A DNA stretch of 64,000 bases from Cytobacillus suaedae (GCA_014960805.1 CP063163.1:3745001-3809000); one strand, 5' to 3'; positions 14,319 through 22,757 are shown, counted from the first letter of the stretch. Translations and numbers: made by a program. Notes: generated by a model from the letters alone, not told the origin.

Positions 14319-15548
14319 CTACGGTTCAATGATAATCAATTCTGGGATTTCTGGATTATCTACTCGTTTAAAGTTATTTTCTTCAAGCGTTTGATAAAAT
14401 TCGTTTATTGCTTGAGCTGTTTCGGTCCCTTTATTCTTTTCCATAAACAGTTCATAGCTAACTTTCACCTCTTCAATCAGAACATCACGTTCATAGATTG
14501 GGGTGTTATCTAACAGGCTTGTTGTATAAAAAGTGAAATACCTTTTATACAGTTCATACAGAATTCTATTATCCGGAAAGTTAGGGTTCGAAAGAATAAA
14601 TTGTTCTAATTTTACAATCCGGTCTGAAAGTTCATTCCACGTGATCATCAATGCCGCATCCATGACGATTCTTTCCTGGATCATTGTAAAGTAATCTGTG
14701 ATTTGTTGACTAACATTTAATTGACTTAATCTAGAATAATCTTTAGAAATTCCAATCATTCCTTCGCCAATGTGTTCAAATATAAATCCATTTTTCACCA
14801 CTGTTTTTGCAAATGTATTAACCTCTTCAGATTTAAAATCGTGTTTACTATTTAACCCCTCTAAGATCGCTGATAGACCGACGTCACTCATTTCACTATA
14901 AATAGTAATTGAATGTTGATTCCACTCAGGCTCATAGATTGTTTCTAAAATCTCCTCTTGTTTAATAATGAGAGCAAGTATTTCCTCGTCAGGTATCTCA
15001 GTTTGCCTTTGACTTAGGGCATCGATATGTTGTTTTGGGGTGAGTAATTTATAGCCAATATTATACTTTGCACTCTCAAAATAATCGTTTAAATCTTGCT
15101 TGTTCGTAAATACCTTAAACGAAGGGTCTCCAAAACGATCAACAACATATTTACTGTCTTTTACAAAAGAATAGTGATCCACATTTTCCGTTTCTAAATT
15201 ATTCTTTAAGTAGGTTAAAAGTTCTTCATAATACGATCTTAATTCCGTGGATTTTTCTTCAATTTCATCCTGTGTAGGTTCTTGCAGTAGTTCACTATGT
15301 GAGTCAATATTATTGCCTTGTTGAATTTCCTTTTCATCGTTAAGCAACTGCAAAGCCAACAAACTTCCAATCAGAAGAACTCCAATAAAACTTGCAGCAT
15401 AAGGAAGATGGAATAGATACTTCTTTTTTGATTTTCGCTCCGTCATTTTTATCTTTGTAACAATCTCCTTAGGTTTTGAAACTGTTGGTAATTCAGCGTA
15501 AGAAGATTTTAGATTTTGAAGTCTTTTTTCTAAAAATTTATCATCCAT
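14319..15548 (-). CDS. Probable anti-sigma factor, single-pass with large exterior domain
   Basis: A 409-residue protein encoded directly after an ECF sigma gene and overlapping its stop codon by 8 bp. The first 45 residues are cytoplasmic and charged, one TM segment follows at about 49-68 (AASFIGVLLIGSLLALQLL), and some 340 residues lie outside. The exterior part is helical and acidic with no domain I recognise and no obvious zinc (ZAS) motif in the cytoplasmic part. Topology and gene order are those of RsiX- or RsiV-type regulators, where an exterior signal releases the sigma factor. The start is set at the ATG at 15548 with AAGGTGA upstream; a GTG at 15557 lies too close to that site. Confidence 0.7.
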   Translation of the reverse strand: MDDKFLEKRLQNLKSSYAELPTVSKPKEIVTKIKMTERKSKKKYLFHLPYAASFIGVLLIGSLLALQLLNDEKEIQQGNNIDSHSELLQEPTQDEIEEKSTELRSYYEELLTYLKNNLETENVDHYSFVKDSKYVVDRFGDPSFKVFTNKQDLNDYFESAKYNIGYKLLTPKQHIDALSQRQTEIPDEEILALIIKQEEILETIYEPEWNQHSITIYSEMSDVGLSAILEGLNSKHDFKSEEVNTFAKTVVKNGFIFEHIGEGMIGISKDYSRLSQLNVSQQITDYFTMIQERIVMDAALMITWNELSDRIVKLEQFILSNPNFPDNRILYELYKRYFTFYTTSLLDNTPIYERDVLIEEVKVSYELFMEKNKGTETAQAINEFYQTLEENNFKRVDNPEIPELIIIEP

Positions 15549-16098
15549 GAAATTCACCTTCTTTTTTTTCCATTTCTTCGATTGCTTTTTTAAGCATCGT
15601 TTTTCCCCTTAAAATCCTAGTTTTCACGGTAGATAGTGTAACTGACATAATTTCGGCTATCTCATCGTATTTCTTATCATGAAAATAAAACAATACAATC
15701 GGAATTCTATATTTGTCATCTAATTTTTGAATACATAGATGTAGTCTCCGGTCCTCTTCATTTTGTAAAATATGAGACTCAATCTCAGGGTAATCATCCT
15801 GACGCTCTTTTTGGATTTTAAAGATCTTTTTTAAATTTTGATTGCGTTTTCTAGCCATATCTCTCGTCACATTTAATGTAATCTTGTATAGCCATGTTGA
15901 AAATTTCGCTTTTGAGAATTGGTCTAGAAATCTATATACTCGAATAAACACCTCTTGGGTTATATCCTGAATTTCTTCCTGTCGATTTCCTAATTGATAA
16001 GCAAACCGTTCTACAGTGGGGTAATATGCCTCGACAAGTTCACTAAAGGCATTCATATTCCCCTGTTTGGCACGCTGGATTAACTCTTCCTCTTGCAT
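15541..16098 (-). CDS. ECF-type RNA polymerase sigma factor
   Basis: A 185-residue sigma-70 family protein. Region 2 (AFSELVEAYYPTVERFAYQL, DITQEVFIRVYRFLDQF, FSTWLYKITLNVTRDMARKR) and region 4 (YDEIAEIMSVTLSTVKTRIL) are both clear; regions 1 and 3 are missing, as in ECF factors. The ATG at 16098 is chosen because AAAGGAGG precedes it and because the promoter at 16126-16154 would start transcription inside any longer frame. The downstream anti-sigma gene overlaps. The closest B. subtilis relatives would be the SigX/SigW/SigM/SigV group for cell envelope stress; the exact orthologue is not clear. Confidence 0.93.
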   Translation of the reverse strand: MQEEELIQRAKQGNMNAFSELVEAYYPTVERFAYQLGNRQEEIQDITQEVFIRVYRFLDQFSKAKFSTWLYKITLNVTRDMARKRNQNLKKIFKIQKERQDDYPEIESHILQNEEDRRLHLCIQKLDDKYRIPIVLFYFHDKKYDEIAEIMSVTLSTVKTRILRGKTMLKKAIEEMEKKEGEFHG

Positions 16099-16125
16099 GG
16101 TGGCTAACCTCCTTTTTTCACTTAT

Positions 16126-16154
16126 GTAACGTACATTCATGAACATTTGTTTCA
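16126..16154 (-). promoter_or_regulatory. ECF-type autoregulatory promoter
   Basis: Read leftwards: -35 TGAAAC (16154-16149), 17-bp spacer, -10 CGTTAC (16131-16126). TGAAAC and CGT are the hallmarks of SigW/SigX/SigM/SigV promoters. The position 28 bp upstream of the sigma gene ATG implies self-activation. Confidence 0.75.
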
Positions 16155-16269
16155 CATCTATTTCTACTTTTTATTAATTATCACAAAACGTTCTAGTTTT
16201 GATAATTTTCATACATGTTGGAAATGGTATGATAGTAGTAAGAAAACGTTATTATTCCTGTGGGGTGAG

Positions 16270-16647
16270 ATGATGAATAGTATAGGTGAGAACATTAAAG
16301 TTTATCGTGAACAACGTAGTATGACTAAGCAGGAACTCGCTTTAAAAGTACGTGTGGGAACAGGGACTATTGAGAAGTATGAAAACGGAGAACAGACACC
16401 TGATGTTCAAACAATCTTAAAAATTTCAACCGTCCTTGATATCCCAGCTTCAGAACTTATGGAACAAGAAACTACAGACTCAACAGTTGGGATAGATTCA
16501 GAGATTGAATTGCTTATTAAAGAAATTGGAATAAAAAAATCAAAACTAATCTTACGAAAAGCTAAGGAATTTTCTGAAGAAGATTTTCTCCGCGTCATGC
16601 AAATGTTATATGAAATTAAGTATAACGATAAAAATAATTTAGTTTAA
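16270..16647 (+). CDS. XRE-family helix-turn-helix regulator
   Basis: A 125-residue DNA-binding protein. Residues 5-62 form a Cro/C1-type HTH (IGENIKVYREQRSMTKQELA, VGTGTIEKYENGEQTPDVQT). The C-terminal half (SEIELLIKEIGIKKSKLILR, EDFLRVMQMLYEIKY) is helical and probably for dimerisation. It resembles chromosomal regulators such as SinR only in the HTH; the SinR oligomerisation domain is absent. GGGGTGA precedes two adjacent ATG codons at 16270 and 16273, and either may be used. It is divergent from the ECF gene and followed by a terminator. Targets are unknown. Confidence 0.85.
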   Translation: MMNSIGENIKVYREQRSMTKQELALKVRVGTGTIEKYENGEQTPDVQTILKISTVLDIPASELMEQETTDSTVGIDSEIELLIKEIGIKKSKLILRKAKEFSEEDFLRVMQMLYEIKYNDKNNLV

Positions 16648-16729
16648 TTTGATTTTAGTGTTTATAAAGTGAAATAGCTGGGTATCATATACAACATAAG
16701 GCTTTCTAGTATTCCCCCCCTTTTGTTTA

Positions 16730-16764
16730 TGGACATTACAACCGGTAATGTCCATTTTTATTTT
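16730..16764 (+). terminator. Terminator after the HTH regulator
   Basis: TGGACATTAC and GTAATGTCCA form a 10-bp perfect stem with an AACCG loop, followed by TTTTTATTTT. Confidence 0.9.
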
Positions 16765-16836
16765 GCTCTGAAAAAAGTGTGTTTTTTGGGTAAAGTTGGG
16801 TAAAATAGTTTCATATTTTAAATTGGAGTGAAATCA

Positions 16837-17661
16837 ATGACGTTAGTATCTCCTCAGTTTAAAGTAAATGTCCAAGGTATAGACATTTATTATGAGTTAT
16901 ATACCCATAGGGATCTCAATAAGCCTGTGCTTGTCCTTATTCATGGGTTCCTCTCTTCAACCTTTAGCTACAGACGACTTATTCCCTTATTACAAGAAGA
17001 GTATACTGTACTGGCCTTAGACTTGCCACCATTCGGTCGTAGTGGTAAATCTACAAAAATGAATTACTCCTATCAGAATATAGCTCATGTTGTGATTAAG
17101 CTACTTAATCATCTTAACTATTCTCGCGTAAGTTTAGTCGGACATTCAATGGGAGGGCAAATTTCTTTAAATATCGCAAAACAATGCCCAGATCTAATTG
17201 ATAAAATTGTATTACTTAGTAGTTCTGGTTATATGAAGAGATTGCCCTCACCTTTAATTTATTCAAGTTATTTTCCTTTTTTCCATCTATATGTAAAACG
17301 CCATCTTGCAAAACAAGGAATCGATCGTAATCTTTACAATGTTGTTCACGATCATTCGATTATTGATGAAGATATGAGGAAAGGGTATCTTGAGCCTTTT
17401 TACGATGATAATATCTTTAGAGCCTTAACAAGAATGATTAGACATCGGGAAGGTGACTTACCACCTGAAGAACTACAAAGAATCGAGACACCTAGTTTAT
17501 TAATATGGGGACAAGAGGACAAGGTGGTCCCTATAACTATTGGAGAACGGCTGCATAAAGACCTTCCTAATTCTTCTTTTATCTCCTTGTCTAAAACTGG
17601 TCATCTTGTTCCTGAAGAAAAGCCCTTATTAGTTCATGAGAAAATAGCTCAGTTTATCTAA
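16837..17661 (+). CDS. yugF: Alpha/beta hydrolase, YugF-like
   Basis: A 274-residue cytoplasmic alpha/beta-hydrolase. The oxyanion segment LVLIHGFLSSTFSYR is near residue 35, the nucleophile elbow VGHSMGGQ near 105, the acid in IWGQEDKVVPI near 228 and the catalytic histidine in TGHLVPEE near 255. The substrate is unknown; related proteins include esterases and C-C hydrolases. The ATG at 16837 is preferred because GGAGTG lies 7 bases upstream; an in-frame GTG at 16828 lies inside that site. Order with yugE and patB follows B. subtilis. Confidence 0.9.
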   Translation: MTLVSPQFKVNVQGIDIYYELYTHRDLNKPVLVLIHGFLSSTFSYRRLIPLLQEEYTVLALDLPPFGRSGKSTKMNYSYQNIAHVVIKLLNHLNYSRVSLVGHSMGGQISLNIAKQCPDLIDKIVLLSSSGYMKRLPSPLIYSSYFPFFHLYVKRHLAKQGIDRNLYNVVHDHSIIDEDMRKGYLEPFYDDNIFRALTRMIRHREGDLPPEELQRIETPSLLIWGQEDKVVPITIGERLHKDLPNSSFISLSKTGHLVPEEKPLLVHEKIAQFI

Positions 17662-17718
17662 CGTAAGAGGAGATTACATCATAAACACCTGATGTAATCT
17701 CCTCTTACGTTTTGTATT
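17661..17718 (+). terminator. Very long perfect terminator after yugF
   Basis: A 21-bp uninterrupted stem (17661-17681 with 17690-17710) has the loop TAAACACC and is followed by TTTTGTATTTC. The last base of the yugF stop codon is the first stem base. Confidence 0.95.
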
Positions 17719-17724
17719 TCATAT

Positions 17725-17760
17725 AACTAAAACTCCACCTACAAGTCGCAGGTGGAGTTA
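17725..17760 (-). terminator. Terminator overlapping the end of yugE
   Basis: AACTCCACCT (17731-17740) and AGGTGGAGTT (17750-17759) form a 10-bp stem. The yugE stop codon (17739-17741) lies at the stem-loop boundary, and T-rich sequence follows leftwards. Confidence 0.8.
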
Positions 17761-17999
17761 TTTTTGATCATCAGTAATTTCTCAGCCATTTCTTTACAAT
17801 CTGATAAAGGAATCAGCTGTTCAAACGAGAATTCAAAGATTACCTGGATTTTAGTTGCAAGTTCCTTAGGATCATCTATCTGGTGTACAGCTTGAAGAAC
17901 ATCAACTGCTTCTGTTTCATATGACCCAAGGCCATGACCTAGAGGATCCCAATTCTCAAGCAGGAACATAATCTGTAAATTAACATTTTGCATATCCAT
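17739..17999 (-). CDS. yugE: DUF1871 family protein YugE
   Basis: An 86-residue cytoplasmic protein of the DUF1871 family. Features are LLENWDPLGHGLGSYETEAV near residue 14, typical of the family, followed by helices with a conserved acidic pattern. No function is established. The ATG at 17999 follows AAAAAGGTGATAA. It converges with yugF, and the terminator stem includes its last codons. The length equals B. subtilis YugE. Confidence 0.85.
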   Translation of the reverse strand: MDMQNVNLQIMFLLENWDPLGHGLGSYETEAVDVLQAVHQIDDPKELATKIQVIFEFSFEQLIPLSDCKEMAEKLLMIKNNSTCDL

Positions 18000-18128
18000 A
18001 TTATCACCTTTTTTTGACTTAATGTATGTTTAATATAATAACCACAACGGTTACTTATAAGATCCTCTATACAGTATGGTCTATTTTATCACACCTTGAC
18101 ATGTAATACATATTAGGAGGTTGAATGT

Positions 18129-19292
18129 ATGTTGAACTTTGATAATGAAATCAGCCGTAATGGAACTAACTCTGTAAAATGGGATTTAAATGAAAGAGTA
18201 TTTGGAACAAAGGATGTTCTTCCAATGTGGGTGGCTGATATGGATTTTCAAGCTCCCGAGATGGTGATAAAAGAACTAGCACAAAAGGTCAACCATGGGA
18301 TTTACGGTTATTCAGTACCCTTGACAGAGACAAATGAAGCTATTTTGGGATGGCTAAAGCGAAGGCACCAATGGATACTCAATTCTAGTTCAATAACATA
18401 CAGTCCTGGAGTCGTTTTCGCAATCAGTATGGTCATTCAAGAGTTTACAAACCCGGGAGATAAAATTCTCATTCAATCACCCATTTATACCCCTTTCTTT
18501 GAAATGATAGAGAAGAATAATCGGACCGTGATGAACAGTCCACTAATTTTAAAAAATAACCGCTATTATATTGACTTTGACGAATTAGAAAAGAATTTAG
18601 ATCCTTCTGTTAAACTATTTCTTCTTTGTAATCCTCATAATCCAGGTGGAAGAGTGTGGTCAAGAGAAGAACTTTTAAGATTAGGGGAAATCTGTCTAAA
18701 GCACAATATACTTATTGTTTCTGATGAGATTCATTCGGACCTAATAATTGGGGATCAAACACATATTCCTTTTGCTTCGATTTCAGAAGAGTTTGCTGAT
18801 CAATCCATCACGTTAATTGCACCTAGTAAAACCTTTAATTTGGCTGGCTTGCAAGCTTCCGCGACAATTATTTCAAATAGGTCCTTACGTGCAAGGTTTG
18901 ATAGAAGGCAACAACAACAAGGCTTCTTCACTTTGGGCACATTTGGCATTACCGGTATGGAGGCAGCCTATTTACACGGAGACGAGTGGTTGGATAATTT
19001 ACTTGAGTATTTGCGCCAAAATGTTTCCTATCTAATCCATTTCATAGAAACAAATCTCCCTAAGGTTAAAGTAATAAGACCTGAAGCAAGTTATCTAGTT
19101 TGGTTGGATTGTAGAGAACTAGGATTAACAGACTCCGAGCTTAAGGATGTCCTTATCAAGAAGGGCAAATTAGGATTAGAGCCTGGCCACAAGTATGGGC
19201 CTGGTGGCGAAGGATTTGTTCGAATAAATATAGGATGTCCTTTAAGTACACTTAAAGAGGGACTAAGTAGGCTGAAGGTGGCTTTGTCGTAG
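18129..19292 (+). CDS. patB: Cystathionine beta-lyase / C-S lyase PatB (MalY family)
   Basis: A 387-residue PLP-dependent fold-type I enzyme. The N-terminal VLPMWVADMDFQAPE motif is the MalY/PatB signature; the cofactor Asp/Tyr region is VSDEIHSDLI, and the Schiff-base lysine lies in APSKTFNLAG near residue 237. The enzyme cleaves cystathionine and related S-conjugates to thiol, pyruvate and ammonia. AGGAGG lies 10 bases before the ATG at 18129. In B. subtilis patB sits between yugE and kinB-kapB; here kinB is not found and a tandem array follows. Confidence 0.93.
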   Translation: MLNFDNEISRNGTNSVKWDLNERVFGTKDVLPMWVADMDFQAPEMVIKELAQKVNHGIYGYSVPLTETNEAILGWLKRRHQWILNSSSITYSPGVVFAISMVIQEFTNPGDKILIQSPIYTPFFEMIEKNNRTVMNSPLILKNNRYYIDFDELEKNLDPSVKLFLLCNPHNPGGRVWSREELLRLGEICLKHNILIVSDEIHSDLIIGDQTHIPFASISEEFADQSITLIAPSKTFNLAGLQASATIISNRSLRARFDRRQQQQGFFTLGTFGITGMEAAYLHGDEWLDNLLEYLRQNVSYLIHFIETNLPKVKVIRPEASYLVWLDCRELGLTDSELKDVLIKKGKLGLEPGHKYGPGGEGFVRINIGCPLSTLKEGLSRLKVALS

Positions 19293-19337
19293 CTTTAAAA
19301 AAGAACCTTATGCTTTGACAAAGAGAGGGAAATCAGA

Positions 19338-19791
19338 TTCAGACTGGTTGAGGTGAAGGCTTTTTCAACTTGTCCGAATAACCTATTGTCGGACTAGTTG
19401 AGGTGAAAGCTTGTTCAACCAGTCCGAATAACCTATTAATTCGGACTGGTTGGGGTAAAGGCTTTTTCAACTTGTCCGAATAACCTAAGGATTCGGACTG
19501 GTTGAGGTGAAGGCTTGGTCAACTTGTCCGAATAACCTATTGATTCGGACTAGTTGAGGTGAAAGCTTGTTCAACCAGTCCGAATAACGTATTGATTCGG
19601 ACTGGTTGGGGTAAAGGCTTGGTCAACTTGTCCGAATAACTTAGGGATTCGGACTGGATGAGGAGAAGGCCTGGTCAACCTGTCTGAATACTCTATGGAT
19701 TGGGACTGGTTTTAGCACTGTCTTCACAAACCTGTCCGAATACCCTGAGGATTTCGATTAAATCAGGCCCGGGACCACAAACCTGCCCCTC
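19338..19791. repeat. Tandem array of 52-bp hairpin units (8 clear units plus a decayed ninth)
   Basis: Units begin at 19338, 19388, 19440, 19492, 19544, 19596, 19648, 19700 and 19752; all are 52 bp except the first (50). Each clear unit contains an inverted repeat, TTCGGAC and GTCCGAA flanking GTTGA and TCAAC. Units 1-2-3 and 4-5-6 form the same A-B-C series, giving a higher-order period of 156 bp: B units share CTAGTTGAGGTGAAAGCTTG and C units share TTGGGGTAAAGG. Unit 8 replaces GTTGA/TCAAC by GGTTT/AAACC, keeping pairing. The array fills the gap between convergent patB and a histidine phosphatase gene. It has no ORF and is not a CRISPR, because there are no unique spacers. Confidence 0.9.
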
Positions 19792-19799
19792 CAAAAAAT

Positions 19800-20426
19800 C
19801 TAAGCCTCATCCTTCTGTAGGTCCACTAAATGCTCCGTATTATTCAACCATAAAATAAGTCTATTAGTCTCTGTTAACCGTAAGTAATGAATACCTGTAT
19901 CTCCTGTATAAAAACCATACTCTGTAATTGGTGGTAGCCTTAGGAAAGATTTGAGTATGTTTGAGATCGTGCCACCATGGGCAACAATGGCAATTCTAGG
20001 AGCATCTCCGCTTTCGGCGATTATTTTTGAAAAAACCTTCTCCACTCTTAATCTAAAATCAAGGACAGACTCACCTGCCTCAATAGCTTCATGTGGCAAT
20101 CTTCCTCCCGGTGGGAGAGGGTATTTCTTAGCAGCAACTTCCCTTGGTAACCCTGCAAGAACACCATTGTTGTATTCCATTAAGTCCTCTTCAAGAATAA
20201 GTGGAACGCTACACTTCTCTGATAACATACTAGCCGTTTCATGCGCTCGCTTTAATGGACTAGCCCATATTTTAGTAGGGCTAAATCGATCTGTTACTTT
20301 TTCCGCCATGAGCCTAGCTTGCTCTCTACCTAATTCTGTTAGTGCAAAATCTGCTCTTCCCTCATGTACGCCTAGTAAGTCTGCTTCCGATTGACCATGT
20401 CTTATTAGTACGATATCCATTTTCAT
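19800..20426 (-). CDS. Histidine phosphatase family protein (phosphoglycerate mutase-like)
   Basis: A 208-residue cytoplasmic phosphatase. The catalytic RHG motif is VLIRHGQSEAD near residue 10, the second arginine lies in WASPLKRAHETA near 56, the Glu in LMEYNNGVLAG near 87, and the second histidine in AIVAHGGTISN near 152. The family includes cofactor-dependent mutases, alpha-ribazole phosphatase and broad sugar phosphatases; the substrate is not clear. It lies 20 bp downstream of the NSS transporter on the same strand, so the two are probably one operon. The tandem array starts right after its stop codon. Confidence 0.9.
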   Translation of the reverse strand: MKMDIVLIRHGQSEADLLGVHEGRADFALTELGREQARLMAEKVTDRFSPTKIWASPLKRAHETASMLSEKCSVPLILEEDLMEYNNGVLAGLPREVAAKKYPLPPGGRLPHEAIEAGESVLDFRLRVEKVFSKIIAESGDAPRIAIVAHGGTISNILKSFLRLPPITEYGFYTGDTGIHYLRLTETNRLILWLNNTEHLVDLQKDEA

Positions 20427-20446
20427 TCCCCACTTTCACATCATTT

Positions 20447-21787
20447 TCAAATCCAACCAAGCGAATAAACAAAGATAACACTAATAGCAATTGGAACAAT
20501 AAAACGAATTGAGAAATACCATAAATCAAATAAGATACCAAGACCACTTGTACCATTTTCGAGCTCTTGCTTAACTAGTTTCCTTGGTAGTCTATAACCT
20601 ACAAATATAGAGATAAATAGAGCTCCTAACGGCAAACCAAGATTAGTAACAACAAAGTCTGCTAAGTCAAATATCGTTTTGTTAAAAATTAGAAAATCTG
20701 ACAAAACTCCAAAGGATAGTGCACTCGGAATTCCAACTAAGAAAACTAGAATACCAGAAACCCAGGTTACAAGCTTTCTTTTCCCGTGTTCTCCCTTTAC
20801 AATCGCAGCCACAACGATTTCTAATATCGAAAAGGCAGATGTTAGAGTAGCAAAAAGGAGTAACAGGAGAAACAGAAATAGGAAAAAACCACCGAAAAAC
20901 ATCTCATTAAATACTGCTGGTAAAACAACAAATACTAAACCAGGTCCCTCACTTGGCTCAAAACCAAATGCATAAAACGCAGGAAAAATAACCAAGCCCG
21001 CTAAAAGAGAAATCAAAATATTTAATCCAACTACTGTGTAAGCAGACTTTGTGATATTTTCCTTTTTAGAAAGGTAGGAAGCGTAGGTTACCATTACCAA
21101 AATACCGACACTCAAAGCAAAGAAAGACTGACCTAAAGCCATTAGTATGGTATCTGATGTTATGTTCGAAAAATTGGGTTTTAATAAAAACGATATTCCT
21201 TCACTTGAACCTTCTAATGTTATTGAGCGAAATACAAGAATTAAAAATAAGACAAATAGGGCAGGCATCATATATTTACTAGCTTTTTCTATTCCTTTTT
21301 GAATACCTCCCTGAACCACCATGATGGTTAAGAGCATAAATAAAAACTGAACTAACACTACCTCGAATGGGCTAGAAATAATACTAGAGAATAGTCTTCC
21401 GTATTCATCATTACTAAGTCCCGTTAACGAACCACTAAGGCTCCTCCAAAGATATGATAGGATCCAACCACCCACAACACTATAAAAAGATAATAGGATA
21501 AAGGAAAGTGCAACCCCCATATATCCCAATACATACCAATTTGTCTTTGGGACTAATTGTTTAAAAGAGCTTATCGCATCCCTTTGAGAAGCTCTACCAA
21601 TAATAAATTCTGCTATTAAAATCGGGGCGCCTATGAATATCGTTAAAAGAAGAAACAAAAGAAAAAAGATGGCTCCTCCATTTGTTCCAGCCATATATGG
21701 AAACTTCCATATAGCACCAAGCCCGATTGCAGAACCTGCAACTGCTAGTATGAATCCTATCTTTGATGTCCACTGTTCATTAGTCAT
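20447..21787 (-). CDS. Neurotransmitter:sodium symporter (NSS) family transporter
   Basis: A 446-residue membrane protein with 11-12 helices. TM1 and its surroundings, GAIWKFPYMAGTNGGAIFFL then IGAPILIAEFIIGRASQ, are the NSS signature with the unwound Na+/substrate site. TM6 contains LGQSFFALSVGILVMVTYAS. NSS proteins import amino acids (LeuT, MhsT, YhdH/YocR) with Na+. The 446-residue length suits the 11-TM bacterial subgroup. The probable partner gene downstream encodes a phosphatase. It occupies, with the array, the place where kinB stands in B. subtilis. Confidence 0.93.
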   Translation of the reverse strand: MTNEQWTSKIGFILAVAGSAIGLGAIWKFPYMAGTNGGAIFFLLFLLLTIFIGAPILIAEFIIGRASQRDAISSFKQLVPKTNWYVLGYMGVALSFILLSFYSVVGGWILSYLWRSLSGSLTGLSNDEYGRLFSSIISSPFEVVLVQFLFMLLTIMVVQGGIQKGIEKASKYMMPALFVLFLILVFRSITLEGSSEGISFLLKPNFSNITSDTILMALGQSFFALSVGILVMVTYASYLSKKENITKSAYTVVGLNILISLLAGLVIFPAFYAFGFEPSEGPGLVFVVLPAVFNEMFFGGFFLFLFLLLLLFATLTSAFSILEIVVAAIVKGEHGKRKLVTWVSGILVFLVGIPSALSFGVLSDFLIFNKTIFDLADFVVTNLGLPLGALFISIFVGYRLPRKLVKQELENGTSGLGILFDLWYFSIRFIVPIAISVIFVYSLGWI

Positions 21788-21877
21788 AATTTACTTTACT
21801 CCTCTTTTAATGCTCATAAATGAACTATAATTCATTTTATAATAGCATAACCTTATAAAAAAATTATTTAAAATAAT

Positions 21878-21907
21878 TAAAAAAATCCCACCTGTGAGAG
21901 TAGGATT
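21878..21907 (-). terminator. Terminator of the small membrane protein gene
   Basis: Read leftwards, AATCCTAC and GTGGGATT pair around TCTCACAG and are followed by TTTTTTTAATT. Confidence 0.75.
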
Positions 21908-22112
21908 ACTTTGTTATTTCTTCTTTATCACTTAATCGATTTTCAAGTTCTTCTGCTCTTGCTTGTTCTTTTTTTGAGATTTTTATAAAAAAGCGCATTG
22001 TTAAAACAGCGAATAACAAAAAAAGTACCATCCAAAAGAAGGCTGGAATATACTCTGACTTATCCTCTGGAAAATATAAAAATAAATAAAGCGTGTTGAA
22101 TACTAAGAACAT
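21906..22112 (-). CDS. Small two-helix membrane protein, unknown
   Basis: A 68-residue protein with two hydrophobic segments, MFLVFNTLYLFLYFP at the N-terminus and IPAFFWMVLFLLFAVLTMRF in the middle, then a charged helical tail (SKKEQARAEELENRLSDKEE). I do not recognise the family. The start at 22112 is chosen because AAAGGTAG precedes it; in-frame ATGs at 22160 and 22130 have no ribosome binding site, but an 84-residue product remains possible. It is divergent from kapB. Confidence 0.55.
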   Translation of the reverse strand: MFLVFNTLYLFLYFPEDKSEYIPAFFWMVLFLLFAVLTMRFFIKISKKEQARAEELENRLSDKEEITK

Positions 22113-22210
22113 AGACACACTACCTTTCATCTTGCTAGTGTAACTAGCTAAGTATATCATATTAATGATGAGTTCTCGAACATATTAATTCTAGATTGAG
22201 GGTGAAAAAA

Positions 22211-22597
22211 ATGGGTGAAAATACATTACAAATTGGTGATATAGTCACTGGAATTGCAAAGACTGGAAAATATATCGGGGAAATAACAAATATCCGTCCG
22301 CAGCATTACTTAGTTAAAATTAAAGCGGTTCTTAAGCATCCTCTCCAAGGGGACCTTCACGCACCTAAGGAAGTAAATGTTCCAATCTTCCATGAACGCC
22401 GAGCACTAGCCTTTAACGAACAAACAAATATCCCTCACAAGATGGTACGACTTTATGAAGGTGATGTCCCATCTTATGAAGAATCATTATGCGTAGCATT
22501 AAATAAAGCATTACAAGATTTAGAATCCGATGAAAGCGAATGGGCAAAAAGAAGTCTAGAAAATTTAAATATATTGAATAAGGATTATTTTAAATAA
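22211..22597 (+). CDS. kapB: Kinase-associated protein KapB
   Basis: A 128-residue protein, the length of B. subtilis KapB. The N-terminal half is a small beta-barrel (IGDIVTGIAKTGKYIGEITN, HYLVKIKAVLKHPLQGDLH) and the C-terminal half is helical. KapB is needed for KinB to feed phosphate into the sporulation phosphorelay in B. subtilis; it was named a lipoprotein, but no lipobox is visible here. GAGGGTGA precedes the ATG at 22211; the frame is open from a TTG at 22196. The kinB gene is not adjacent, which is unusual. Confidence 0.85.
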   Translation: MGENTLQIGDIVTGIAKTGKYIGEITNIRPQHYLVKIKAVLKHPLQGDLHAPKEVNVPIFHERRALAFNEQTNIPHKMVRLYEGDVPSYEESLCVALNKALQDLESDESEWAKRSLENLNILNKDYFK

Positions 22598-22615
22598 AAC
22601 CTTACTTTTAAAACA

Positions 22616-22748
22616 GAGTGAATTGGAGCGGAAGGCACTTGACTCCTGCGGGAAGTAGAGGAAAGGTCGAGACCCCACAGACGGTACGTCGAGGAGGCTC
22701 GACTTCCTCCCCGCGGAAAGCAAGTGCCTGCAGCGAAAAGGAACGGTC
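22616..22748 (+). repeat. Dispersed structured repeat, copy B (short form)
   Basis: A 133-bp element 18 bp after kapB. The ends are GGCACTTG and CAAGTGCC; the inner stem GTCGAG/CTCGAC and apical stem GACG/CGTC are both paired. It may act as the end of the kapB transcript. Confidence 0.88.
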
Positions 22749-22757
22749 AAGATTCAA

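Noticed and set aside
19338-19791. CRISPR array.
   Set aside because: The whole 52-bp unit is repeated, including what would be the spacer, and no cas genes are present.
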